From positions 1 through 10,625 of the forward strand of contig JAGMBK010000061.1 of the NCBI GenBank assembly GCA_023129805.1: DNA of 10,625 nucleotides, read 5' to 3'. A program made the translations under genes and the position numbers. The DNA comes from Candidatus Zixiibacteriota bacterium (GTDB taxonomy: Bacteria > Zixibacteria > MSB-5A5 > SM1-73). Shown piece after piece: positions 1-5,293 of the stretch; the first letter of the stretch is position 1, and each line of letters begins with the position of its first letter. The notes beneath the pieces are model-generated. The model worked only from the letters and a program-made list of their open reading frames with translations, was not told the origin of the DNA and did not search any database.

Positions 1-43
1 AAGGGATTCACCCTGAAGGGCTGTCACTACGATCGTTTCTTGT

Positions 44-68
44 TCTGTCAGGAGCTACTCCTGACAGA
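44..68. repeat. Perfect hairpin, 11-bp stem
   Basis: Positions 44-54 pair perfectly with 58-68 around the three-base loop CTA. The arm reads TCTGTCAGGAG and its complement follows. A shorter dyad, CCCT-GA-AGGG, lies at 11-20. Neither is followed by a T run, so this looks like a dispersed palindromic repeat rather than an intrinsic terminator. No open frame in 1-320 looks like a gene. Confidence 0.7.
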
Positions 69-171
69 TGTGTCACGCCTCGGAGCCGGTGGAACACGGA
101 CACCTGCACGAAATTTCGAAAGAATTTGGTAGTGTCCTAATTTGATTTTTTGTGTTTTTCTTGAGCTAATG

Positions 172-220
172 TAAAAATGTCGCATTTTTAGCTTGACAAA
201 ATTCATTATATGTTTAAATT
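172..220 (+). promoter_or_regulatory. Possible promoter with upstream dyad
   Basis: A perfect dyad, TAAAAATG-TCG-CATTTTTA, occupies 172-190. Three bases later comes a consensus -35 box, TTGACA (193-198), and 16 bp further on a weak -10 candidate, TAAATT (215-220, four of six matches). This sits about 100 bp before the first gene of the toxin-antitoxin-like operon. Many type II toxin-antitoxin operons are autorepressed at a palindrome by the promoter, so the dyad is a reasonable operator candidate. The function is inferred; only the motifs are seen. Confidence 0.4.
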
Positions 221-320
221 TCTAATGAAGGTAAGTGCTGGGTCGAAAAAGCTAAAATCTAAAAAGATCACTAAAAATCTTAAATCCTGTCGTCAAAATA
301 TATAAATTTCAGGAGTAATT

Positions 321-629
321 ATGCAAGAGTCAAAAAAAGGCAAACAGACAAAAGAGTTAACTGTTACTGTCGTTCCTTATGAAAAAGAGCCAAAAGAAAG
401 GATTTACAGCAATTTCGTTGTTATAAGACATAGTCCCTATGACTTTTCGTTGGAATTTTGCGAAATTCCTCCTCCTACTGTAGAACAAGATAAAAAAATC
501 AAAAAAACCAAAAAGATAAGAGCATATGTAAAGACCAAAATAGTCCTCCCTGCAAAAGTTATTCCTTCATTGATTCAAGCTCTTACCGATAATTACAATA
601 AGTATGAAAAGAAATTCGAAAAGAAATAG
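321..629 (+). CDS. DUF3467-like protein
   Basis: This 102-residue lysine-rich protein has no signal peptide or membrane segment. The ATG has a good ribosome binding site, AGGAG, six bases upstream. The body resembles the small DUF3467 family: a first block YSNFVVIRHSPYDFSLEF (residues 29-46) matches the family's 'NF..v.hsp.eF.ldF' strand pair. A second block, roughly residues 70-99 (KTKIVLPAKVIPSLIQAL, then NYNKYEKKF), matches the 'vvlsP...k.l..aL..nl.kYE..fG' end. Length agrees with the family. The molecular function of DUF3467 is not established. It is the first gene of a tight operon: its last 26 bases overlap the next gene. An extra role in the toxin-antitoxin unit is possible but unproven. 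The operon is more AT-rich than the flanking genes, suggesting acquired DNA. Confidence 0.65.
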   Translation: MQESKKGKQTKELTVTVVPYEKEPKERIYSNFVVIRHSPYDFSLEFCEIPPPTVEQDKKIKKTKKIRAYVKTKIVLPAKVIPSLIQALTDNYNKYEKKFEKK

Positions 630-924
630 GACAAAACTAATCGCTATTACCCCAAGAGACAAAAGTAAGATATGCTCAATACTTTTGCGTGTTGATAACA
701 AAGAGGCTTTCTTAGATGCTTTAGTGGAATCGCTGATTTTCTTATTGGAAGAGAAAAATACTCAACAATTCGAAGAGACTCTTGAAATATGGGAAGCTTC
801 GGCAGAAATTGATAATATTCCTGGAGCTAAGAAAAGAATTGGTAAAGCTTATAAACAGTATAACACGGATAAAAAAGTAAGCCGAAATTGGCAAAGATTT
901 AAAAAGCAAATTGGAATTGCTTGA
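604..924 (+). CDS. Probable antitoxin of RelE/ParE-like toxin
   Basis: This is a small, highly charged 106-residue soluble protein. It overlaps the end of the DUF3467-like gene and ends ten bases before the likely toxin ATG, which implies translational coupling. I do not recognise a named family with certainty. A stretch around residues 44-85 (LVESLIFLLEEK, then EETLEIWEASAEI) resembles acidic antitoxins in which a helix with 'EEWEATAEI' precedes a run about a 'DPE...I..A' segment. The lysine/arginine-rich N-terminus (residues 1-22) could contact DNA. No clear Shine-Dalgarno precedes the ATG at 604, so the true start could lie further in; coupling to the upstream gene would explain a weak site. 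The antitoxin role rests mainly on its position directly before a toxin-like gene. Confidence 0.5.
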   Translation: MKRNSKRNRTKLIAITPRDKSKICSILLRVDNKEAFLDALVESLIFLLEEKNTQQFEETLEIWEASAEIDNIPGAKKRIGKAYKQYNTDKKVSRNWQRFKKQIGIA

Positions 925-934
925 GTTGGAAAAG

Positions 935-1237
935 ATGATTGTCGGAAAAACAAAATGGGAATTGGCTGAACCAAAGAAACAATTTTTGAAGTTCTTCAAG
1001 ACTCATCGTGAAAAGACAAAATATATTCCAGTGTTTCAAGAAGATGTGACGGAAAATCCCTTCTACCAACCAAAACATCCAAAGAGAATAAAAAAACTCG
1101 CCCCGCAAGATGATTATCCCCCAGACAGCTATCGATGGAAAATGTCCGACCTGAGAATCGTTTATAGCCTGATGAAAAAGGAAAAGATCGTTTTACCGCT
1201 TGACGCAGATGTTGCAGGTGATATTGGCTATAGATAA
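935..1237 (+). CDS. RelE/ParE-superfamily toxin
   Basis: From the ATG at 935 this is a 100-residue protein, typical for the family. The conserved core is visible: NPFYQPKHPKRIKKL (41-55) matches the 'dP.....kkL' helix-strand element. YRWKMSDLRIVYSL (66-79) matches the central 'yRwrvGdyRviY' strands, and the end GDIGYR (95-100) matches the usual C-terminal 'R.diYr'. Known members either cut mRNA on the ribosome (RelE) or inhibit gyrase (ParE); the sequence does not decide which. A TTG at 911 is also in frame. I prefer 935 because it lies just after the upstream stop, has a purine-rich GGAAAAG in front, and begins close to the conserved fold. The penultimate strand reads DADVAGD rather than the usual V.hR.d, so one common basic residue is absent, which might weaken activity. 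Confidence 0.7.
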   Translation: MIVGKTKWELAEPKKQFLKFFKTHREKTKYIPVFQEDVTENPFYQPKHPKRIKKLAPQDDYPPDSYRWKMSDLRIVYSLMKKEKIVLPLDADVAGDIGYR

Positions 1238-1330
1238 AAAAATGATAGTCTTCCTACCTAATGGCTGTGCCCCCTTTCTTTGTTAGAATTCGTCAATCCT
1301 ATAGAACGCTTCCCTCTCTGCCGTCTCAAG

Positions 1331-1489
1331 TTAAGCCAAGACTTTCTCCCAATTCCAAATGTGATTTGTTATCCCCGCAAACATGGCGGGTGGCATCCTA
1401 AGGGTCTGGTGTATACGCATAAAGTTATAATAGAAAAAGTGTAAGTCGCGGGTGGCCCGGTCTGCTTGCCAGGTCGAGTATATCCTAGC
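1331..1489 (-). pseudogene. Transposase C-terminal remnant (IS1-like)
   Basis: Read on the minus strand, an open frame of about 52 codons follows a TGA (1490-1492) and ends at TAA (1331-1333). It encodes TWQADRATRDLHFFYYNF followed by MRIHQTLRMPPAMFAGI and then NHIWNWEKV. The 'LHF.YYNF.RIHkTLR.tPAM.AGit.hvW' block is characteristic of the extreme C-terminus of transposases that databases usually label IS1 family. Nothing of the catalytic domain remains. The frame is closed by the TGA, and a palindrome (1504-1531) begins just beyond, so this is a decayed fragment. The family name is from memory of such sequences; the transposase identity is firmer than the exact family. Confidence 0.6.
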
Positions 1490-1503
1490 TCAAAAGCAGT
1501 CCA

Positions 1504-1531
1504 TAGGTCAGGTGCCCTGAGCACCTGACAC
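1504..1531. repeat. 28-bp palindromic repeat, copy 1
   Basis: Arms GTCAGGTGC (1507-1515) and GCACCTGAC (1521-1529) flank the loop CCTGA. The whole 28 bp recurs exactly at 2258-2285, in the same orientation. It interrupts what lies upstream of the transposase remnant. Confidence 0.85.
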
Positions 1532-1581
1532 TGTTGAAGGTTGCGTTAGCAGTTTACTTCTCGCAAAAACCTTTTTTCTGC

Positions 1582-1605
1582 CCGCCAGGTCCCCCGACCT
1601 GGCGG
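1582..1605. repeat. Perfect hairpin, 10-bp stem
   Basis: The arm CCGCCAGGTC (1582-1591) pairs with GACCTGGCGG (1596-1605) around the loop CCCC. It is strongly GC-rich against its surroundings. No T run follows on the plus strand. Read on the minus strand it is followed by GCAGAAAAAAGG rather than a T run, so I do not call a terminator. Confidence 0.75.
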
Positions 1606-1640
1606 CGCTCTCAGCCTGGGTGCCCCACCGCTTGGCACGC

Positions 1641-1682
1641 CATTTATGGTGAGCGTCGAACCATTTATGGTGAGTTTCGAAG
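1641..1682. repeat. Two-copy 21-bp tandem repeat
   Basis: Two adjacent 21-bp units begin CATTTATGGTGAG at 1641 and 1662 and differ at three positions near their ends. There is no sign of coding use. Confidence 0.7.
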
Positions 1683-1825
1683 CATTCTAATACCTGACCC
1701 GTACTCTCTCTTTCCACAAAGAGCAAATATACCTTAACTTTAATGGTGAAAAGGATAGCTCCGCTGTTTACGGAAGAGCATATCCTCTTTTGCGCTCGTC
1801 TTGAAATTCGTATGAATGCATACGC

Positions 1826-1848
1826 ATCCCCCTTTAGAAAAGGGGGAT
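1826..1848. repeat. Perfect hairpin, 10-bp stem
   Basis: ATCCCCCTTT (1826-1835) pairs with AAAGGGGGAT (1839-1848) around the loop AGA. This lies in a stretch with no gene and is one of several palindromes between 1500 and 2400. Confidence 0.75.
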
Positions 1849-2006
1849 TCGTCAACTTCCGAATCCGCTTCCTTCTTCTAACGGGCGATGCAGACAATTG
1901 AATGCTCTCCTGAATATGTGAAAAAGAGATTCGATATGAGCCATCCAATTGATGCCGACGACAAAAAAGTCGAAGACCCTGTGTCGCGTCGAAGGGTAGT
2001 CTGTAG

Positions 2007-2066
2007 GTCGGGTTGCCCGGACGGGCCTGTCTGGGCGATCCCGCTGGAGCGGGGGAGCTCCCCGAC
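2007..2066. repeat. Multi-branched GC-rich palindromic element
   Basis: An outer pair GTCGGG (2007-2012) with CCCGAC (2061-2066) encloses two hairpins: GCCCG-GA-CGGGC (2015-2026) and CCCGCT-GG-AGCGGG (2040-2053). A perfect 12-bp palindrome, GGGGAGCTCCCC (2052-2063), overlaps the last arm and offers an alternative fold. The stretch is much more GC-rich than its flanks and looks like a dispersed repeat; no coding role is seen. Confidence 0.6.
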
Positions 2067-2069
2067 AAT

Positions 2070-2250
2070 CTGCTGACACACAGAATCCCAGCAGGCAGCA
2101 AGGATGAAAAAAAACAAAAATGAGCTCCAGAAAGCCCAGAAACGCCAGTATCGTAGTTTGTAACCTGCTGACGCACAGAATCCTAGCAGGCAGGAAGGGT
2201 GAAAGAAAAAATGAAAATGAACTCCAGAAAGCCCAGAAACGCCAGTTTCG
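2070..2250. repeat. Degenerate ~85-bp direct repeat, two copies
   Basis: Copy 1 (2070-2153) and copy 2 (2165-2250) share the start CTGCTGACRCACAGAATCC and the end CAGAAAGCCCAGAAACGCCA, with a more diverged A-rich centre and a small length difference. Each starts with a CTGCT...AGCAG dyad. The repeat unit is about 95 bp. Overlapping minus-strand open frames here exist only because the repeat lacks stops. Confidence 0.75.
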
Positions 2251-2257
2251 CAGCAGG

Positions 2258-2285
2258 TAGGTCAGGTGCCCTGAGCACCTGACAC
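2258..2285. repeat. 28-bp palindromic repeat, copy 2
   Basis: This is identical over 28 bp to 1504-1531, with arms at 2261-2269 and 2275-2283. The two copies lie about 750 bp apart and bracket the densest repeat cluster in the window. Confidence 0.85.
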
Positions 2286-2311
2286 CAAGATAAGCCTTGT
2301 AGGTCATCCAT

Positions 2312-2329
2312 CCCCCGATTCATCGGGGG
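2312..2329. repeat. CCCCCGAT-TC-ATCGGGGG hairpin
   Basis: This is a perfect 8-bp stem with a two-base loop. It shares the core CCCGAT...ATCGGG with the hairpin at 7982-7997 and, less exactly, with 5252-5270. It lies about 85 bp beyond the stop of the dehydratase gene, and a further dyad TTGACAA/TTGTCAA (2333-2354) sits between. No T run follows either. Confidence 0.65.
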
Positions 2330-2365
2330 TGGTTGACAATTCTCCTTTTGTCAAGCAGGCTTTGG

Positions 2366-2401
2366 TTCGACTTTGCTCACCACCCTGAGCTTGTCGAAGG
2401 G
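2366..2401. repeat. Composite hairpin repeat (GAGCTTGTCGAAGGG type)
   Basis: TTCGAC (2366-2371) pairs with GTCGAA (2393-2398), and inside it GCTCA (2375-2379) pairs with TGAGC (2386-2390). The segment CCCTGAGCTTGTCGAAGGG (2383-2401) is a repeat motif met in many unrelated bacterial genomes. It sits 13 bp beyond the dehydratase stop, so it may lie in that gene's 3' untranslated region. Confidence 0.65.
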
Positions 2402-2414
2402 CGCCATGCTTGAC

Positions 2415-3368
2415 CTACATGCCTTCGAAGAACCTGCTGAAATCCACGTTACCGCCGGAGAGGATGACTCCGACCTTTTTGCCTGCTACGTCGAGTTGGC
2501 TGGAGAGCAGCACAGCAAGAGGCACAGCGCCGGATGGCTCTGCCACGATTTTCATCCGTTCGAAGATATGCCGCACGGCGGTTATGATTTCCTCTTCCGT
2601 GGCTAAGAGGATTTCGTCTACCAGATCCCGGATAATGGGAAATGTTTTATCACCCAGAGACGTTTTCAGCCCGTCAGCAATGGTGTTCGGATTCTCAGAC
2701 GGAATAATGCGTCCGGCTTTTATGGAACGAAAAGCATCATCGGCATTCTTGGGTTCGCAGCCGATGACCTTGATTTTGGACCTTAGTCCCTTGGCAGCAA
2801 TCGCGGTTCCGCTTAGCAAACCACCTCCACCCACAGGAGCAAGAAGGAAGTCAAGGTCGGAAATCTCCTCCATTAATTCTAATGCGGCAGTTCCCTGCCC
2901 AGCGATGATCCGATAATCGTTGGAAGGGTGGATGAATGTGGCTCCTGTTTCTTCCATAACCTGTGCTGCTGCACTTTCCCGCGAAGTTAGAGTCGGCTCA
3001 CAAAAGGTGATAATCCCTTCATAACCTCTCACAGCCGCAACTTTTACCGCAGGTGCGTTGGAGGGTATCACGATTCTGGCAACGATTCCGCGCTTGGAAG
3101 CTGCCAGCGCCAGCGCCGCAGCGAAATTACCTGATGAGTGGGTTACCACTCCACGCGAAGCTTCGTCATCAGATAGAGAGAATATTGCATTACAAGCACC
3201 GCGAAACTTGAAAGAACCCGTTTTTTGAAAGTTCTCGCATTTGAAAAAAAGCCTTGCTCCAATTATTTGATCCAGTGCAGTGCAGGTCAGAACAGGAGTC
3301 TTAACAATGTATGGACGGATTCGTTGATGAGCAGCCCGGACATTTTTAAGATCAGGTCGTTTATTCAC
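2415..3368 (-). CDS. PLP-dependent serine/threonine dehydratase
   Basis: This 317-residue enzyme belongs to fold-type II PLP enzymes and most likely deaminates L-threonine or L-serine to a 2-oxo acid and ammonia; serine racemase is the close alternative. The Schiff-base lysine is K54 in GSFKFRGA. SSGNF (78-82) is the substrate loop and supplies S79, the catalytic serine of serine racemases. GGGGL (180-184) is the phosphate cradle, E205/A209/D211 in CEPKNADD match the divalent-metal site, and SGGN (304-307) closes the cofactor site. There is no C-terminal ACT-type regulatory domain, so this is the short TdcB/racemase-like form rather than IlvA. The loop has F where most relatives have H (SSGNH). 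Translation must begin at GTG 3368, because an in-frame stop lies nine bases upstream; an out-of-frame ATG lies just before it. The upstream minus-strand gene is 208 bp away. Confidence 0.88.
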   Translation of the reverse strand: MNKRPDLKNVRAAHQRIRPYIVKTPVLTCTALDQIIGARLFFKCENFQKTGSFKFRGACNAIFSLSDDEASRGVVTHSSGNFAAALALAASKRGIVARIVIPSNAPAVKVAAVRGYEGIITFCEPTLTSRESAAAQVMEETGATFIHPSNDYRIIAGQGTAALELMEEISDLDFLLAPVGGGGLLSGTAIAAKGLRSKIKVIGCEPKNADDAFRSIKAGRIIPSENPNTIADGLKTSLGDKTFPIIRDLVDEILLATEEEIITAVRHIFERMKIVAEPSGAVPLAVLLSSQLDVAGKKVGVILSGGNVDFSRFFEGM

Positions 3369-3440
3369 TTCATTTCACCGGTCTTTGAAGTAGAGGTAAG
3401 CCTTTAAATATTCAGGAATTGAGGTAGTTACCACAAGTTC

Positions 3441-3493
3441 CGCGTAGGCAAGCCTTCATGGTTTGCTTGCCCCGCCAAAGGCGGGGCTACGCG
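3441..3493. repeat. Cloverleaf-like palindromic element
   Basis: The outer stem CGCGTAG (3441-3447) pairs perfectly with CTACGCG (3487-3493). Inside it are a hairpin GCAAGCC/GGTTTGC (3448-3466, one G-T wobble) and a perfect hairpin CCCCGCC-AAA-GGCGGGG (3470-3486). Together they form a closed three-way junction with only three unpaired bases between hairpins. It lies in the 208-bp gap between the lipoprotein stop and the dehydratase start, both minus strand, and could influence readthrough. No T run makes it a classic terminator. It is likely a mobile or amplified repeat. Confidence 0.7.
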
Positions 3494-3576
3494 CCCTTCA
3501 ATTTGGGGTAAGGTTCTCCTCACAAACGCGTGAGCTCATTGCAGAAAAAGTCATCCGGGAAAGGGAGATGTATAAT

Positions 3577-5037
3577 CTACCGGGCGGACTTTTTTAAAGC
3601 CTCCTCCGCCTTATCTCTTTTTCCCAATCTGGCATAAGCGATGGCAAGATAACCCCAGGCTTCCCTGTCGGTTGGATCCAATTCCACCAACCTGGCCAGA
3701 AGAAGGCTTGCTTCCTCCCATTTACTTTGACTTAGAAGCGAGAAGCCCAGATACTTCATGATCTCCGTATCCTGCGGATCAAGCTGGAGGCTTCTTTTAA
3801 ATGAACCTTCTGCTTGGCTGAAATCGTCATTCTGATTTTCACCTGTATCGAGAGTCTGGGCTCTGCTCACATACAGAAGCCCCAGATGGAAGAATGCATC
3901 TTTATCATCCGGGTCTATCTTTATAGTCTTGCGAAAGTCGCCTTCAGCTTTAGCGAAGACCTGATTATACCCTTCTTGTGCAGATTGATACCGAGACAAA
4001 AGTTTTTTGTCCTTTGGCTTCTTTTCCACAGAATCTTTGTAAGATTTGAAAACCAACATCTTATCCTGGGTTTTGGTTAAAAACAAAAGCCCCCGATTGA
4101 AGTGGGCGTCCTTGTACTCTGGATCTATGGAGATGATCAAAGAATACTTATCCAGCGCCTTTTCAGTCTCCCCTTTACGAGCGTAGATCATAGCCACATT
4201 CACTAAAGCGTTCACATTTGTGGGATCTTTTTCCAAAATCCGTTCATAGAGGCTTAGAGCTTGCTCGAATTTCTTGGCACTCAACAAGGTCATGGCATAA
4301 TCGTTCATCACGTTGGAATCGTCCGGCTTCAGTTGATAAGCCTTCTGGTAATATCCCAATGCATTCTTTGGTTCATTTTTGTGCACATATTCTGCGGCTA
4401 AGTTCAGAAAAGCTTCATATCGAGTGGAATCGAGCAGGATGGCGAGCTGATAGCGCTGGACAGCTTCCTTATCCAGTACCCTTTCCAACTCCTCCAACGC
4501 TGGTTTAGTCTGGCTGAACATCTGATAGGTGTCCCAGGTGAACCTGTCAGCGCCTTTTAGGTCAACGCAGATGGCTTTGAGGCTATCTTTATACTCGGGG
4601 TATTTGGAGAAATCGGTGAGCAGTTCAAGCCTTAATTGATCAACCTGCTTTCGTTTTTTCCCCAGGCGTATTCCTGAATTCAAAACTTCAGTCCATTTCT
4701 GCTTTCTTGTCTGTTGTAGGTCTTCTAACTGCTTTGGCTTCAGCTTACCTGCTTCTGCCTTTTGGAACTCCTCCAACATTTCCTCATACATCTTCTTTTG
4801 AGCATAGATCTTACCTAAAAGAAAATGTGCCTCTGCATTTTCAGGCTCCTGCTTCAAGGCGATCTGAAGCTGTTGCATGGCTTTTTCGTAATCCGGAGGG
4901 ACAAGCTTCAAATAGATTTTGGCTGAGGTCAGCCCGGGATTTTTGGTGCCACAGCTTGACAGAAAAATAGCCATCGAGAAAAAGACAACGAAGAGAAACC
5001 ACCTGAAAAAGTATTTTTTAAATTTCAAGATTTTCAT
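3577..5037 (-). CDS. TPR-repeat lipoprotein
   Basis: This 486-residue protein begins with a lipoprotein signal: a basic start, a hydrophobic run (about 11-26) and the lipobox LSSC with lipidated C29. It should be exported and anchored to a membrane. The mature part is built of tetratricopeptide repeats, for example LGKIYAQKKMYEEML (74-88), YYQKAYQLKPDD (229-240), YERILEKDPTNVNAL (264-278), IISIDPEYKDAHFNRG (301-316) and LARLVELDPTDREAWGYL (447-464). Each ends with the usual 'aL.ldP....A'. TPR arrays bind other proteins; nothing here identifies the partner or gives catalytic residues. A charged, less regular stretch (about 95-200) separates the first repeat from the main array. The ATG has a strong GGAGG four bases upstream. 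The gene is followed by a cloverleaf-like repeat and then the dehydratase gene. Confidence 0.85.
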   Translation of the reverse strand: MKILKFKKYFFRWFLFVVFFSMAIFLSSCGTKNPGLTSAKIYLKLVPPDYEKAMQQLQIALKQEPENAEAHFLLGKIYAQKKMYEEMLEEFQKAEAGKLKPKQLEDLQQTRKQKWTEVLNSGIRLGKKRKQVDQLRLELLTDFSKYPEYKDSLKAICVDLKGADRFTWDTYQMFSQTKPALEELERVLDKEAVQRYQLAILLDSTRYEAFLNLAAEYVHKNEPKNALGYYQKAYQLKPDDSNVMNDYAMTLLSAKKFEQALSLYERILEKDPTNVNALVNVAMIYARKGETEKALDKYSLIISIDPEYKDAHFNRGLLFLTKTQDKMLVFKSYKDSVEKKPKDKKLLSRYQSAQEGYNQVFAKAEGDFRKTIKIDPDDKDAFFHLGLLYVSRAQTLDTGENQNDDFSQAEGSFKRSLQLDPQDTEIMKYLGFSLLSQSKWEEASLLLARLVELDPTDREAWGYLAIAYARLGKRDKAEEALKKSAR

Positions 5038-5087
5038 CTTGCCTCCAATAGAAGGTGAAAATTATTTTCCAAAGTCTGTTTTTTTCA

Positions 5088-5165
5088 TCATCTATATGGG
5101 GTCACCTTTGCAATTAGTCGATATTTGGTAGCCGCCCATTTGGGCGCAACTTTTACTTCTGACAT
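5088..5165 (-). CDS. Possible 25-aa peptide ORF
   Basis: A short minus-strand frame starts at ATG 5165, with AGGAAG seven bases ahead, and ends at TGA 5088. It encodes a basic peptide of 25 residues (MSEVKVAPKWAATKYR...). It lies between the attC-like foldback and the TPR lipoprotein gene and contains a CGCCCA-TT-TGGGCG hairpin (5133-5146). The ribosome binding site is good, but the length and lack of any recognised family make chance likely. It might be a leader peptide or the 5' remnant of a gene. Confidence 0.2.
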   Translation of the reverse strand: MSEVKVAPKWAATKYRLIAKVTPYR

Positions 5166-5197
5166 CTTACTTCTTCCTGAGTGTATCAATCAATTTC

Positions 5198-5293
5198 GTC
5201 TAACATTCCCAGCATAAAAGAAGTTTTTTGCGGAGCAAAAATTTGACCGAAGTCCCAATGAAATCGGGACGAGCCTTTTATGCTGTGTTAGCC
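5198..5293 (-). other. attC-like foldback site
   Basis: On the minus strand the element opens with GGCTAAC (5293-5287) and closes with GTTAGAC (5204-5198), matching the integron attC R'' and R' boxes (RYYYAAC with one deviation, GTTRRRY exactly). Inside, CAGCATAAAAG (5210-5220) pairs perfectly with CTTTTATGCTG (5275-5285). Within that stem lie TTTTTGC-GGA-GCAAAAA (5225-5241) and a GTCCC/GGGAC hairpin (5252-5270). At 96 bp it is in the usual attC size range. It is unusual because the bulge between R and L regions is one-sided (four extra bases), while typical attC sites have unpaired bases on both sides. It could instead be a palindromic repeat of the kind common in this window. Confidence 0.4.

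Noticed and set aside
1582..1605. Intrinsic terminator
   Set aside because: The stem is strong but has no T run on either strand, and no gene ends close by.
1504..2285. CRISPR array
   Set aside because: There are only two copies of the 28-bp palindrome, about 750 bp apart, with no regular spacers and no cas genes.
1508..2307. Long minus-strand open frames (up to 222 codons) and plus-strand frames in the same stretch
   Set aside because: They run through hairpins and the direct repeat, with translated repeats such as ILCVSRL appearing in several frames. There is no family similarity, no consistent start site, and competing frames on both strands.
2410..2916. Plus-strand open frames opposite the dehydratase
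   Set aside because: They are antisense to a well-supported PLP enzyme, and the composition is typical of a shadow frame.
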